Below, one piece after another: positions 8,656 to 17,402 of a DNA stretch of 64,000 bases; within the stretch, counting starts at the first letter, position 1, and the number at the start of each line of letters is the position of its first letter. This DNA comes from Thalassovita taeanensis (lineage in GTDB: Bacteria > Pseudomonadota > Alphaproteobacteria > Rhodobacterales > Rhodobacteraceae). The translations under genes and the position numbers were made by a program. Below the pieces are notes generated by a model, which worked only from the letters and a program-made list of their open reading frames with translations, was not told where the DNA came from and made no database searches. Location of the stretch: the NCBI RefSeq assembly GCF_900110775.1, contig NZ_FOEP01000014.1:44881-108880 (forward strand), given 5' to 3'.

Positions 8656-11081
8656 GGTATCTCTCCGTCGTCGGTGGTCTCTGGCTTGTCAGGAATATCG
8701 TCCGCTTCCGGCGCGGCTTGCGGCGCAGCAGTCGGCGCCCCCCGCAGCACCTCGGGATTGCGCAACCAAACATCGCGCTGAGCGAAGGGGATCTCGATCC
8801 CTTCTTCAGCAAAGCGTTTGGCGATTTCATGATTGAGGTCGGATTTTACCGTCAGCGACCAGTTCACGTCCCGCAGGATCACCCGGATCTCGAAATCCAG
8901 AGAATCCGCACCAAACGCCCTGAAATAGATCTGAGGCGCTGGGTTGGCCAAAGCCATTGGATGCGCCTCTCCGATCTCGCGCAACAATGCCTCGACCTTC
9001 CGTGTATCCGTGCCGTATGCGACCCCGACCGGAACGATCACCCGGCCCAGCGTATTGCCGTGGGTGTAATTGGTCACGGTTCCGCTGATCAAATCCGAGT
9101 TCGGAATGATCACATCCGAACGGTCGAAGGTCTCGATCCGGGTCGAGCGTACGGAAATATCGCGGACATAGCCCATCGTGCCGCCAACCTCGATCCAGTC
9201 CCCTTCGGACACCGGACGCTCGATCAACAGAATAATGCCTGACACGAAATTCGACACGATGTTTTGAAGACCAAAACCGATCCCGACCGACAGGGCGCCC
9301 GCGACAATCGCAATTGAGCTAAGGTCGATCCCGGCACTGGTGATCGACACCAGACCCGACACGAATATACCGACATACCCAAGACCGGACACAATCGCAT
9401 TCTGCCCGCCGGGGTCGATCTTGGTCTTGGGCAAAATCGATGTGCGCAATGCCCCCTGTATCAGGCGGGTCATCATATACCCGATCCCGAACACCACCGC
9501 GAACATCAGGAAATCGGTGGGTGAAATCCGTGTATCCCCGACCGAGAACCCCTCGCGAAAGCGGCTCCAGATCTCGGTCAGGTCGGTCACCCGTGCGCCC
9601 CAGACCAGTGCAAGAAACGGCACCGCAGCCAGCGTCAGCGCAAAGCTGACCAGCACCGGAAGCAGGGCTTCAGGTTCGGCCTGATCGCGGCCTGTGACAA
9701 GCGCATACAGATCGCTGACCAACCGTTGTAGAACCACCACCATACCAAGGACCGCCAGCGTCGTCACCGACGGATAGATCAGCGCCTCGGACGCATTGCG
9801 ATAACCCACGGCCCACAGCAGCGGCCCGACAACAGCCACGACAACTGCCGCGCGCGCGACAAGACGCGCCAGCCGGTAGCGATAGTTCAAATCCTCGGTC
9901 GCGGGCGTGGCTCCCAGATCAATCTGGGCCAACAGGAACTGGCCGGTACGGAACAAAACCAACCCGGTCAACAACACCAGCGGAAATCCGATCACAGCGT
10001 CGGTACTGGGGCTGAAATTGCCGACAACAGAAAGCTGCCGCGCCACGTCGGCCAGAACAACAAACACCGCCAACGCGGTGGCATACCGGCGGACCTCTGC
10101 GCGATGCTCGGGGGCTACGGAAAAAGGTGTCGGCAAGCTACCGTCGGGAAACAACCGGTCGCTCAGCCAGCGCACAATCAAAAGATTGGTGCCCCATTGC
10201 GGAATCGAGGTGACCAAAGTCGAACCTTTAAAGCCCACAAACCCGCTTGACAGTACCGCCTGAGTTAGCAACACCAGCCCGGCGACCGGCACCAGAACTT
10301 TGCCCAGCGAGATCATGAAGTGCCACACATCGCGGCCACGAAGATCCCTGTCGTGCACCCGCAGGCCGAGAAGCGCCGCCCACCAACGCCCGCGCAGAAG
10401 CAGCACAAACCCAGTCAGCGCGAACGCCACCGTGATCGGCATATTCTGACGAAATGCTGCTTGCCGAACCTCGCTCTTGCGGTTGGCGTCAAACTCGTTC
10501 CACAGACCTGACAATGCCGCCGAGAGCTCGTCGACGCTACTGTTCCAATAGGCCGGATTCAGCGGCGATGGTCCGATCGAGATCAGGGCATTAGCCTGCC
10601 GTTCACGGATAATGCGGTCTATTTCAGTGATTATCCCATTGGCCCGGCTATAGGCTTCCTCGGCTGCCGAAACGGGGGCCTGAAGCCGCGCCAACTGCGT
10701 ATTCAGGTCGGTGCGCCGTATCGCAATATCCGCAGCTTCTGTGCCGGTTTCTGGCACCGGCCCCAGGGCCGCGAGCTGATTCTGGATCGTTGCAATACGT
10801 TGCTTGTTGGCCCCTTGTGCGACCAGAAACTTCTCGCGCCACTCGGCGATCTGCCCGCGCAGCGTTTCCAGTGCCTGATCCGAGGCTTTCCCGGCCTCAA
10901 TCGACGTCTCGGCCCGCTCAGCGGTGATGTTCCAGACTTCATAGTTTATCGAGGCGGCAACCGCTGCAGAATCTTCAGGCCCGCTGACTTCTTGAGCCCA
11001 GACCCCGCCGGACATACCCACCAAAGCCAGCCATACCACCAGCCACAAAGCCACACCTTTGGTGCACAAGCCCCGGCGCAT
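8652..11081 (-). CDS. MscS-family mechanosensitive channel with DUF3772 domain
   Basis: An 809-residue large MscS-type channel. A signal peptide (MRRG then a Leu/Val-rich core ending VWAQ) precedes a periplasmic, helical DUF3772-like region (about 30-190) rich in Glu/Ala heptads. Several membrane helices follow between 210 and 550. The conserved pore and beta domain come after: SIAIVAGALSVGIGFGLQNI, then SGIILLIERPVSEGDWI and RSTRIETFDRSDVIIPNS. The pore helix is Gly/Ala-rich, as expected for MscS. Such channels release solutes on hypo-osmotic shock. The gene starts two bases after the cysK stop and overlaps alaX, so it is part of the cfa-trgA-trgB-cysK run. The tail is Pro/Ala/Glu-rich. Confidence 0.92.
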   Translation of the reverse strand: MRRGLCTKGVALWLVVWLALVGMSGGVWAQEVSGPEDSAAVAASINYEVWNITAERAETSIEAGKASDQALETLRGQIAEWREKFLVAQGANKQRIATIQNQLAALGPVPETGTEAADIAIRRTDLNTQLARLQAPVSAAEEAYSRANGIITEIDRIIRERQANALISIGPSPLNPAYWNSSVDELSAALSGLWNEFDANRKSEVRQAAFRQNMPITVAFALTGFVLLLRGRWWAALLGLRVHDRDLRGRDVWHFMISLGKVLVPVAGLVLLTQAVLSSGFVGFKGSTLVTSIPQWGTNLLIVRWLSDRLFPDGSLPTPFSVAPEHRAEVRRYATALAVFVVLADVARQLSVVGNFSPSTDAVIGFPLVLLTGLVLFRTGQFLLAQIDLGATPATEDLNYRYRLARLVARAAVVVAVVGPLLWAVGYRNASEALIYPSVTTLAVLGMVVVLQRLVSDLYALVTGRDQAEPEALLPVLVSFALTLAAVPFLALVWGARVTDLTEIWSRFREGFSVGDTRISPTDFLMFAVVFGIGYMMTRLIQGALRTSILPKTKIDPGGQNAIVSGLGYVGIFVSGLVSITSAGIDLSSIAIVAGALSVGIGFGLQNIVSNFVSGIILLIERPVSEGDWIEVGGTMGYVRDISVRSTRIETFDRSDVIIPNSDLISGTVTNYTHGNTLGRVIVPVGVAYGTDTRKVEALLREIGEAHPMALANPAPQIYFRAFGADSLDFEIRVILRDVNWSLTVKSDLNHEIAKRFAEEGIEIPFAQRDVWLRNPEVLRGAPTAAPQAAPEADDIPDKPETTDDGEIP

Positions 11082-11083
11082 GA

Positions 11084-12118
11084 TCAGACGGCTTCAAAAA
11101 CCGATGGAACCGCCGGAGGCTCATCCAGCAGCCAGCGCGGCTGCGGCAGATTTTGCGAAGCCAGAAATTCAGGATTGAACAGTTTCGACTGATAGCGCGT
11201 GCCGTAATCGCACAACACGGTTACAATCCGGTGCCCCGGCCCCATCTCGCGCGCCATGCGGATCGCGCCCGCAATATTGATCGCCGACGATCCGCCAAGG
11301 CAAAGTCCCTCTTCCTGCAACAGGTCAAACACCACCGGCAGCGCCTCGGCATCCGGGATCTGATAGTTGAAATCGGGCGTGAAGCCTTCAAGATTGGCTG
11401 TGATCCGCCCCTGCCCGATGCCTTCGGTGATTGAGTTGCCTTCGGACTTCAACTCGCCCGTGGTGTAATAGGAATAAAGTGCCGCGCCCATCGGATCAGC
11501 CAGCCCGATCTTCACGCCCTTGGGCTGAAGCGCCATGCCAACGCCCGCCAGCGTCCCGCCAGACCCGACAGCGCAAATGAACCCATCAACGTTACCTCCC
11601 GTCTGTTCCCAGATCTCCGGCCCAGTTGTTTCGATGTGCGCCTGACGGTTCGCCACGTTATCAAACTGGTTGGCCCAGATAGCGCCGTTGGGTTCGGTCT
11701 TGGCCAGTTCTGCCGCCAGCCGCCCCGAATACCGAATATAGTTGTTGGGGTTCTTGTAGGGCGCCGCCGGCACCTCGACCAGATGCGCGCCCGCAAGGCG
11801 GATCATGTCCTTCTTTTCCTGGCTCTGGGTCTCGGGGATCACGATCACCGTTTTGAACCCCATCGAGGCACCGACAAGCGCCAGCCCGATGCCGGTGTTG
11901 CCCGCCGTCCCTTCAACAATCGTACCGCCCGGCTTCAACTGCCCCTTGGCTACCGCGTCGCGAATGATATAGAGCGCCGCCCGATCCTTGACCGACTGTC
12001 CGGGGTTCAAGAACTCGGCCTTACCCAAAATCTCGCATCCGGTTTCCTCGCTGGCCCGTTTCAAACGGATCAGTGGTGTTTTCCCAACAGCATCGGCCAG
12101 ATCATGTGCAATACGCAT
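11084..12118 (-). CDS. cysK: Cysteine synthase A
   Basis: PLP-dependent O-acetylserine sulfhydrylase, making cysteine from O-acetylserine and sulfide. At 344 residues it is slightly longer than the usual 310-325. The PLP lysine lies in NPGQSVKDRAA (K44), the phosphate-binding loop is EGTAGNTGIGLA, and the substrate region is SGGTLAGVG. The C-terminal Gly-Ser segment (GGSSAINIAGA) is present. In Rhodobacter sphaeroides a cysK gene lies with trgA and trgB and contributes to high-level tellurite resistance; the same neighbourhood appears here. It starts 52 bases after trgB and ends two bases before the channel gene. Confidence 0.95.
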   Translation of the reverse strand: MRIAHDLADAVGKTPLIRLKRASEETGCEILGKAEFLNPGQSVKDRAALYIIRDAVAKGQLKPGGTIVEGTAGNTGIGLALVGASMGFKTVIVIPETQSQEKKDMIRLAGAHLVEVPAAPYKNPNNYIRYSGRLAAELAKTEPNGAIWANQFDNVANRQAHIETTGPEIWEQTGGNVDGFICAVGSGGTLAGVGMALQPKGVKIGLADPMGAALYSYYTTGELKSEGNSITEGIGQGRITANLEGFTPDFNYQIPDAEALPVVFDLLQEEGLCLGGSSAINIAGAIRMAREMGPGHRIVTVLCDYGTRYQSKLFNPEFLASQNLPQPRWLLDEPPAVPSVFEAV

Positions 12119-12170
12119 GTGAAGGTTCCTTTCGCATTCCCTATTGGTCTAGGCTGACGTAGCTTGGAAC

Positions 12171-13298
12171 TCAAGATCCCGCGCGCAACCGCTCACGATG
12201 GCGTGCAAGCCACAACACGGCCATGACCAGCGGCAGAATGCGCAGCTTCTGCGTTTCAAGCATCAGCATCAGATCATCAAAGCTGATCAAGTGACTGCGG
12301 ATATCTTCCTGCTCGCTTTGCTCGCCACCGACCCCGACAATCGTATCAGGCAAGTCTGCCAAGCCGATGAAATTGTGAAAAAACTCATTGCTGCAACCCG
12401 GCGTCGGATAGCTACCTGAGATTAGTTCAAGCCGCGACAGGGCCAGCCCGGCTTCCTCTAGTGCCTCGCGTCGGGCGCAGGCCTCAGGGCTTTCGCCCGC
12501 ATCCACCCGTCCGGCAATCGGCTCCAACTGCCAGGGGCTGTGATCACCGCGCGCCCAAGGTCCCATACGGAACTGTTCGATCAACAACACGCGATCACGC
12601 ACTGGATCATAAGGCAGCACCAGCGCGGCATCGGTCGATACAAAGGCCGAACGTCGCACCACTTCACTGTCCGATCCGTCAAACCGCCGAAATTTCAACT
12701 CATGCGTTTCGACCGCGAAATACTCGGCATAGGGGCGTTCCAGAGTAACCTGTGTTACGGCCTCGCGCCCCAACCCACTCAGACTAAGCACCGGCGTCTC
12801 GTTCTGCGCCATGACCCAGCTTGCGGCCCGGGCCTGAATCATCGGGTACATCGCTACGACCTCTTCGGGCGTTTTCCGACCGTAATACCCCATCATTTCA
12901 GCGGCTGCCCGACAATTCACTGACGCCCATTTGGCCTGCCATTCCGCCAGTTCCCAGACCGCGCCGCGTGCCCACTGTCCGCCGCACGACCACCAAACCA
13001 GCACATCTTCGCTGCCTTGATTGGTCTTCGCTACAACTGGCCGCAGGTCATACCCGAACCCACCTTCGTAGTAGTCCAACCGGGCAATGTCCTCGTCACT
13101 CAACCCAGTTGCAATCAGCCCCGGCGCGGCCTCGCCCGGTGCTTCTGCAAGCAGGGGAAACGCCTCGCCTTGCGCCCAATATGCCTGAAACTCCGGCAAG
13201 ATCGCCGGGATCAGCGCAGTTGCATCCACCGAATGCCCAAGCACTATTTCCAACAAAGGCACATGCCGCAATGTACCATAGAAATATAGGTTTGCCAT
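12171..13298 (-). CDS. trgB: TrgB-like fusion of gamma-glutamylcyclotransferase-like and Nudix hydrolase domains
   Basis: A 375-residue two-domain protein. Residues 1-160 resemble the AIG2/GGCT fold, opening with NLYFYGTLRHVPLL (the YGTLR motif) and carrying a later YEGGFGY segment. Residues 175-370 are an ADP-ribose pyrophosphatase-type Nudix domain with a complete Nudix box from GRVDAGES to LEEAGL (G-x5-E-x7-RE-x2-EE-x-G). The start at 13298 leaves 17 bases after the trgA stop; an earlier in-frame codon would overlap trgA. Position between trgA and cysK matches the tellurite-resistance locus of R. sphaeroides. The fusion could couple gamma-glutamyl chemistry with ADP-ribose turnover, which is inference. 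Confidence 0.88.
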   Translation of the reverse strand: MANLYFYGTLRHVPLLEIVLGHSVDATALIPAILPEFQAYWAQGEAFPLLAEAPGEAAPGLIATGLSDEDIARLDYYEGGFGYDLRPVVAKTNQGSEDVLVWWSCGGQWARGAVWELAEWQAKWASVNCRAAAEMMGYYGRKTPEEVVAMYPMIQARAASWVMAQNETPVLSLSGLGREAVTQVTLERPYAEYFAVETHELKFRRFDGSDSEVVRRSAFVSTDAALVLPYDPVRDRVLLIEQFRMGPWARGDHSPWQLEPIAGRVDAGESPEACARREALEEAGLALSRLELISGSYPTPGCSNEFFHNFIGLADLPDTIVGVGGEQSEQEDIRSHLISFDDLMLMLETQKLRILPLVMAVLWLARHRERLRAGS

Positions 13299-13315
13299 GA
13301 TGTTACCGGGCCATC

Positions 13316-13759
13316 CTAACGCCAAATGCGATTGCTAAGTTCCGCCAGAATGCCGACCACAATACTGCCGACGACCAGCGATGTCGCCACGCCTGGATCC
13401 AGTAGAACCCGCGCATAGTCAAAGCCAATACGGAACATATCCTGCAGTCCGTCAACCGGCCCTTTATAGGCGTGCCGCATCGACAACCGTAGCATTTCGT
13501 TCAGCGATTGAAGGAAAATCGCCCAAAACACCAGCACAACACCGCCCGTCAGCCCATTGCCAATCGCGTCGCTCATCCCGCGCCCGGCCCGCGCACCAAT
13601 AACCCGCCAACCGCAAATCAGACCCAATCCGGCATTGACGTAGTTGAACCAGCCAAAATACAACCCTTCGGGCATCAGCGGTCGGATCAGATCGGAAACG
13701 AACCAAGCCAGCGCGGCCAGCACTACGGCGGCAACCAGCCTTGCTGCGGTGGGCATCAT
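13316..13759 (-). CDS. trgA: TrgA family membrane protein (tellurite resistance locus)
   Basis: A 147-residue inner-membrane protein with about four hydrophobic segments: residues 6-24, 38-55, 68-85 and 118-140. PEGLYFGWFNYVNAGLGLICGWRVIG is the characteristic central region, given here only to locate it at about residues 30-55. TrgA of R. sphaeroides was identified in a screen for tellurite resistance; its mechanism is unknown. The chosen ATG shares one base with the cfa stop (TGATG), and a second ATG follows directly. The TTG one codon earlier is less likely. It is co-directional and coupled with cfa upstream and trgB downstream. Confidence 0.88.
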   Translation of the reverse strand: MMPTAARLVAAVVLAALAWFVSDLIRPLMPEGLYFGWFNYVNAGLGLICGWRVIGARAGRGMSDAIGNGLTGGVVLVFWAIFLQSLNEMLRLSMRHAYKGPVDGLQDMFRIGFDYARVLLDPGVATSLVVGSIVVGILAELSNRIWR

Positions 13760-14970
13760 CAAAAGGTGGGCCTTGTCACTGTGATCTGTGTTACGTCGCA
13801 GTTACCGCCATGAAAGGCCGCAGCGCAAGAGGTGAGGTAGAAATTCCACATCCGGCGAAAACGGTCGTCGAATCCCAAGGCCGAGACCTCGTCCCAGTGA
13901 CCATTGAACCGCTCATGCCAGCGCCGCAACGTCTGGCTGTAGCTTTCGCCAAACTCGAACGAGCGGCTCAGGTCCAGCCCCGCGCGTGCCACTTCGGCCG
14001 TCAGCGCTGAACGACTGGGCAACATTCCGCCGGGAAAGATATATTTCTGGATAAAATCAACGCCCTTGCGGTACTTTTCCCAACGCTTTTCCTGCAACGT
14101 GATAATCTGAAGGGTAGCGCTTTTCCCGGGCAGCAAACAATCACGCACCTTGTTGAAATAGATCGGCCAGTACTTCTCGCCCACGGCCTCGAACATCTCG
14201 ATGCTGGCGATCCCGTCATAGCGCCCCGCCTCGTCGCGATAATCCTGAAGCTTAAAATCCACCAGATCAGAAAGCCCAGACCTTTCAATGCGCTGCGAAG
14301 CGTAGTTGAATTGTTCCTTGCTGATCGTCAGCCCTGTGACCCGCAGGCCACGCTCTTTCGCGGCATATTCCGCAAACCCACCCCAGCCACAGCCGATTTC
14401 CAGAACATGATCCCCCGCCTGCAAGCCCATCTGATCCACCATACTGGCGTATTTCTGGGTCTGCGCCAGTTCCAGATTTTCCTGCCCAGATCGGAACAGC
14501 GCGCTGGAATACGTCATCGTGTCATCCAGCCACAGCGCATAGAAGTCATTGCCCAGATCATAGTGATAGCTGATGTTTTTGCGCGCCTGCTTGCGCGTGT
14601 TGGCATTCATCCAGTGGCGCATCCGTTCGTATGCGCGGACCAGAAACATGCCCGGAAATCCATCGTAAAGCTCCTCATTTCCCGAATGCAGTAGATCCAG
14701 AAACGCCTGAAGATCGGGGGTGTCCCACCAACCATCCAGATAAGCATCGCAAAAGCCCAAATCCCCTTCGCGCATCAGCCGCGCAAATGTGTCGGTGTTG
14801 TGCACGCGCAATTCAGCCACCGGACCGGGGGCCGCAGCCTCGGCCCTAAACACTCGCCCGTCTGGTAGAATAAAATCCAGCCGCCCGCATGCCATTGTCT
14901 TAGCCGCCTCGAATACCGGCGCGAAATAGCGCGGCAGGTCCCCCTGCTGCTTGGTTGTGGTCAGGATCAT
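13759..14970 (-). CDS. cfa: Cyclopropane-fatty-acyl-phospholipid synthase
   Basis: A 403-residue SAM-dependent enzyme that adds a methylene bridge to unsaturated acyl chains of membrane phospholipids. The N-terminal domain (1-110) contains VHNTDTFARLMREGDLGFCD, split here after the EGDLG core that is typical of the family. The SAM loop is VLEIGCGWGGFAEYAA, followed by GLTISKEQ and later IVSIEMFEAVGEKYW-like residues (ASIEMFEAVGEKYW). The start at 14970 has GGAGAGG eight bases upstream; the longer open frame to 15030 does not. It is the first gene of the run leading through trgA, trgB and cysK, suggesting a membrane and oxidant stress operon. Confidence 0.92.
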   Translation of the reverse strand: MILTTTKQQGDLPRYFAPVFEAAKTMACGRLDFILPDGRVFRAEAAAPGPVAELRVHNTDTFARLMREGDLGFCDAYLDGWWDTPDLQAFLDLLHSGNEELYDGFPGMFLVRAYERMRHWMNANTRKQARKNISYHYDLGNDFYALWLDDTMTYSSALFRSGQENLELAQTQKYASMVDQMGLQAGDHVLEIGCGWGGFAEYAAKERGLRVTGLTISKEQFNYASQRIERSGLSDLVDFKLQDYRDEAGRYDGIASIEMFEAVGEKYWPIYFNKVRDCLLPGKSATLQIITLQEKRWEKYRKGVDFIQKYIFPGGMLPSRSALTAEVARAGLDLSRSFEFGESYSQTLRRWHERFNGHWDEVSALGFDDRFRRMWNFYLTSCAAAFHGGNCDVTQITVTRPTF

Positions 14971-15203
14971 CCGAGCCTCTCCAACTGCGATTAACTCTGA
15001 CAGGCTGGCAAGAAATCGAGCGGCGGGCAAGTTTTTCGTGCGCGGGCGGGAAAATCAGCGAGCCAGATGGGCCTTGATCGCGGTTTTACGCCTGACTACT
15101 GGCCGAAATCGCCCGAACGTTCCACCAGTCGCGAACTGCGTCGCAAGCCGGTCCCGAGGAAACCGCGCCATACCTTCGCAAAAGGGTTTCAGTTGTATCC
15201 CAC

Positions 15204-16424
15204 TCAAAGAACAGCATCCAACCCTTTAAGGAGTTGTTCTATTTCCGGCTTGCTTGTGTAGTGCGTGAAGCTAAGCCGCAGCACCCCTTGCGCGGGATCC
15301 ACCCCCATCGACTCGAGCGCGCGCACCGCATAAAAATCACCACCGCCCGTCATGATGCCATGTGTCGACAACTCTGCCGCAACAGCTTCGGCATTGCGCC
15401 CAAGCTCGATCGCCACCGTCGGGGCGCGATCTTCGGCCCGTGACGGCCCCAGAAGACGGACGGAGTTCTTGGTGCCGAAAAACTCCAGAAGAGGTTGCAA
15501 AAGCTCTACTTCCTGCGCACGCATCAGATCATGCACACCCGCTCCCCGTTCTGCCGCGCTGCCGGTGACCCCGTGATGAGCCGCAAGCGCATCAATGTAA
15601 TCCACCATACCTGCGCTGGCCGCCACCTGCGCATGATCCGGTCCGGCGGGCGTCAAGCGTTTGTACAGGCAATCAGCATTGAAATAATGCCCCTGATTGG
15701 GCAGTTGTTCCCCCAAAGCGCGACGGATCACCATCACGCCTTGGTGCGGGCCATAGGTTTTATAGGCTGAAAACAGGTAAATATCCGGCCCGATCATACC
15801 TACGTCAGGCAGGCCGTGCGGCGCATAACTGACCCCGTCGACACAAACAAACGCGCCTGCCGCATGGGCCATTGCGGTGATTTCCACCACCGGATTGATC
15901 TCGCCCACCACGTTCGAGCAGTGGGGAAAGCACACCAGACGCACGTTTTCGTCCAGCAGCTCTTCCAACTTGGCTGGGTCCAGATGGCCTGTCTCTGGGT
16001 CGATCTGCCATTCGCGGATCTCGATCCCCTCCTCGGCGAGCCGCCGCCACGGGCCGGAATTCGCCTCGTGATCCTGATTGGTGACCACAATCGCTTCGCC
16101 GGGGCGCATCCATTGCCTGAACGCCTGCGCCAGCACATAGGTGTTCTGCGTCGTCGATGGGCCAAAGCTCAGCTCATCTGTCTCAACGCCCAGTACCGCC
16201 GCCAGACGCACGCGTGCCTCATCCATCTCCTCACCCGCCAACCGGCTGGCCTCATAGGGCGCATAGGGCTGCACCTTTCGGCTGTGATAATACCGTATTA
16301 GCCGGTCAATCACCGGTTTGCAGGTATACGACCCGCCCGCGTTTTCAAAAAACGCCTGCCCCTGCAACGAGGGGTCCGTGAAGGCCGGGAATTGCGCCCG
16401 GACGAATGCCAGATCCAGTTTCAT
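15204..16424 (-). CDS. Aminotransferase class V-fold protein (cysteine desulfurase-like)
   Basis: A 406-residue PLP enzyme of the class V aminotransferase / cysteine desulfurase-like superfamily. The N-terminal FFENAGGSYTCKPVID and SFGPSTTQNTYVLAQ are the substrate and phosphate-binding loops. NQDHEANSGPWRRL and CFPHCSNVVGEINPV precede the VDGVSYAPHG aspartate, and the PLP lysine is in LFSAYKTYGPHQG. The length and absence of a conserved C-terminal catalytic Cys loop argue against IscS/SufS. The closest fit is the subfamily of uncharacterised cysteine desulfurase-like proteins. Substrate is unknown, but cysK and trg genes next door suggest sulfur or thiol chemistry. Start 16424 is preferred over 16433 by family N-termini. 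Confidence 0.85.
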   Translation of the reverse strand: MKLDLAFVRAQFPAFTDPSLQGQAFFENAGGSYTCKPVIDRLIRYYHSRKVQPYAPYEASRLAGEEMDEARVRLAAVLGVETDELSFGPSTTQNTYVLAQAFRQWMRPGEAIVVTNQDHEANSGPWRRLAEEGIEIREWQIDPETGHLDPAKLEELLDENVRLVCFPHCSNVVGEINPVVEITAMAHAAGAFVCVDGVSYAPHGLPDVGMIGPDIYLFSAYKTYGPHQGVMVIRRALGEQLPNQGHYFNADCLYKRLTPAGPDHAQVAASAGMVDYIDALAAHHGVTGSAAERGAGVHDLMRAQEVELLQPLLEFFGTKNSVRLLGPSRAEDRAPTVAIELGRNAEAVAAELSTHGIMTGGGDFYAVRALESMGVDPAQGVLRLSFTHYTSKPEIEQLLKGLDAVL

Positions 16425-16551
16425 ACCCCGCACTCAAACCGAAAAACCCAGCCCGTGCAAGCTTTCGAGTGCAATAGCGCAATTGTCAGAATCGCAGGTG
16501 GTTCTAGAATAATCTGCTGGGGTTCAACCGGCTTTTTCATCAGAGCTTTGC

Positions 16552-17317
16552 CATGCGTAGATTCCCCCCACCTGACCGCAATCTGCCTGCTGGCCCTGTC
16601 CACCTGCCCGCCCCTTGGGGCAGAAGAGACCAACGCCTCCAAGCTCGGCCCCGAAGCCACCCCCATCACCCAGCAGACTGATTACCTAAGGCAGGAAGCC
16701 GCGCCGGGTTACTGGCGTTCTCCGCTTTCGTGAAGCCGCAGTTAACCACCTTGGCCTGCTCCGTCGCCGCCTTCACCGCTGCTGCGAACGGCCTGCGTGG
16801 GCTGCCCGCTGCCGCTTACGAGACCGTGATAACCCAACCCGTTCTGCGCGAACTGACAGGCAGCGCCGAGTGGGCGGCACTCTCGGCCGAAGGCGGCGGC
16901 GGCGTGCACTTTGATCAATTGCAAAACTTTGCCGCGCTGGCGGTCGAAAAAAACTGGGCATGGCGGGGTACCGCATCACCTCGTTCCACCCCGAAACTGC
17001 CGATGAGGCGGCGCTGAGCACCACCCGCGACATGCTCGCCAGCAACGAACAAAGCGCTCAGGATGCCTTGTTGAGCTACTGCAATCAGGGGTGTTCTGAC
17101 CGGCGACGGAGACGGCCCACATGTGTCACTGATCGGCGCCTATGACGCTATGACGGATCAGGTGTTGATCCTCGAAGTCGATCAGGAATGGAATGTGCCC
17201 TACTGGACGTCGGTGCCCACCCTGCTGGCGGCCATGGTCAAGCCGACATCTGCCAAACACGGCCCCCTCGAAGGCCAGACCAGCGGCTTCGTTCGCATCG
17301 GCAAAGCACAACACTAG
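16552..17317 (+). pseudogene. Phytochelatin synthase-like gene broken by several frameshifts
   Basis: Phytochelatin synthase-family (Cys peptidase fold) sequence spread over three reading frames. Pieces in order: a signal peptide-like start (MRRF, then LTAICLLALS and cleavage near LGA), ITQQTDYLRQEAAPGYW, the catalytic-Cys region TLACSVAAFTAAANGL, YRITSFHPETADEA, DMLASNEQSAQDALLSYCNQG, then VSLIGAYDAMTDQVLILEVD, with the His in GDGPHVSL, and PYWTSVPTLLAAM. Shifts are needed in a C6 run near 16564, near 16717, in an A7 run near 16957 and in a GGGG near 17089. With these corrected the protein is about 250 residues and would be periplasmic. Either a decayed gene or homopolymer sequencing errors; the catalytic Cys, His and Asp are all still encoded. 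Confidence 0.8.
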
Positions 17318-17402
17318 CCTAGCGGACGCGCCGCCCCCCCTCCGCCCGAAAAAGGGCGCTGCCTTGGCTGCGTCCCTCATCACCCACTTTCAGCCCCAAC
17401 CT

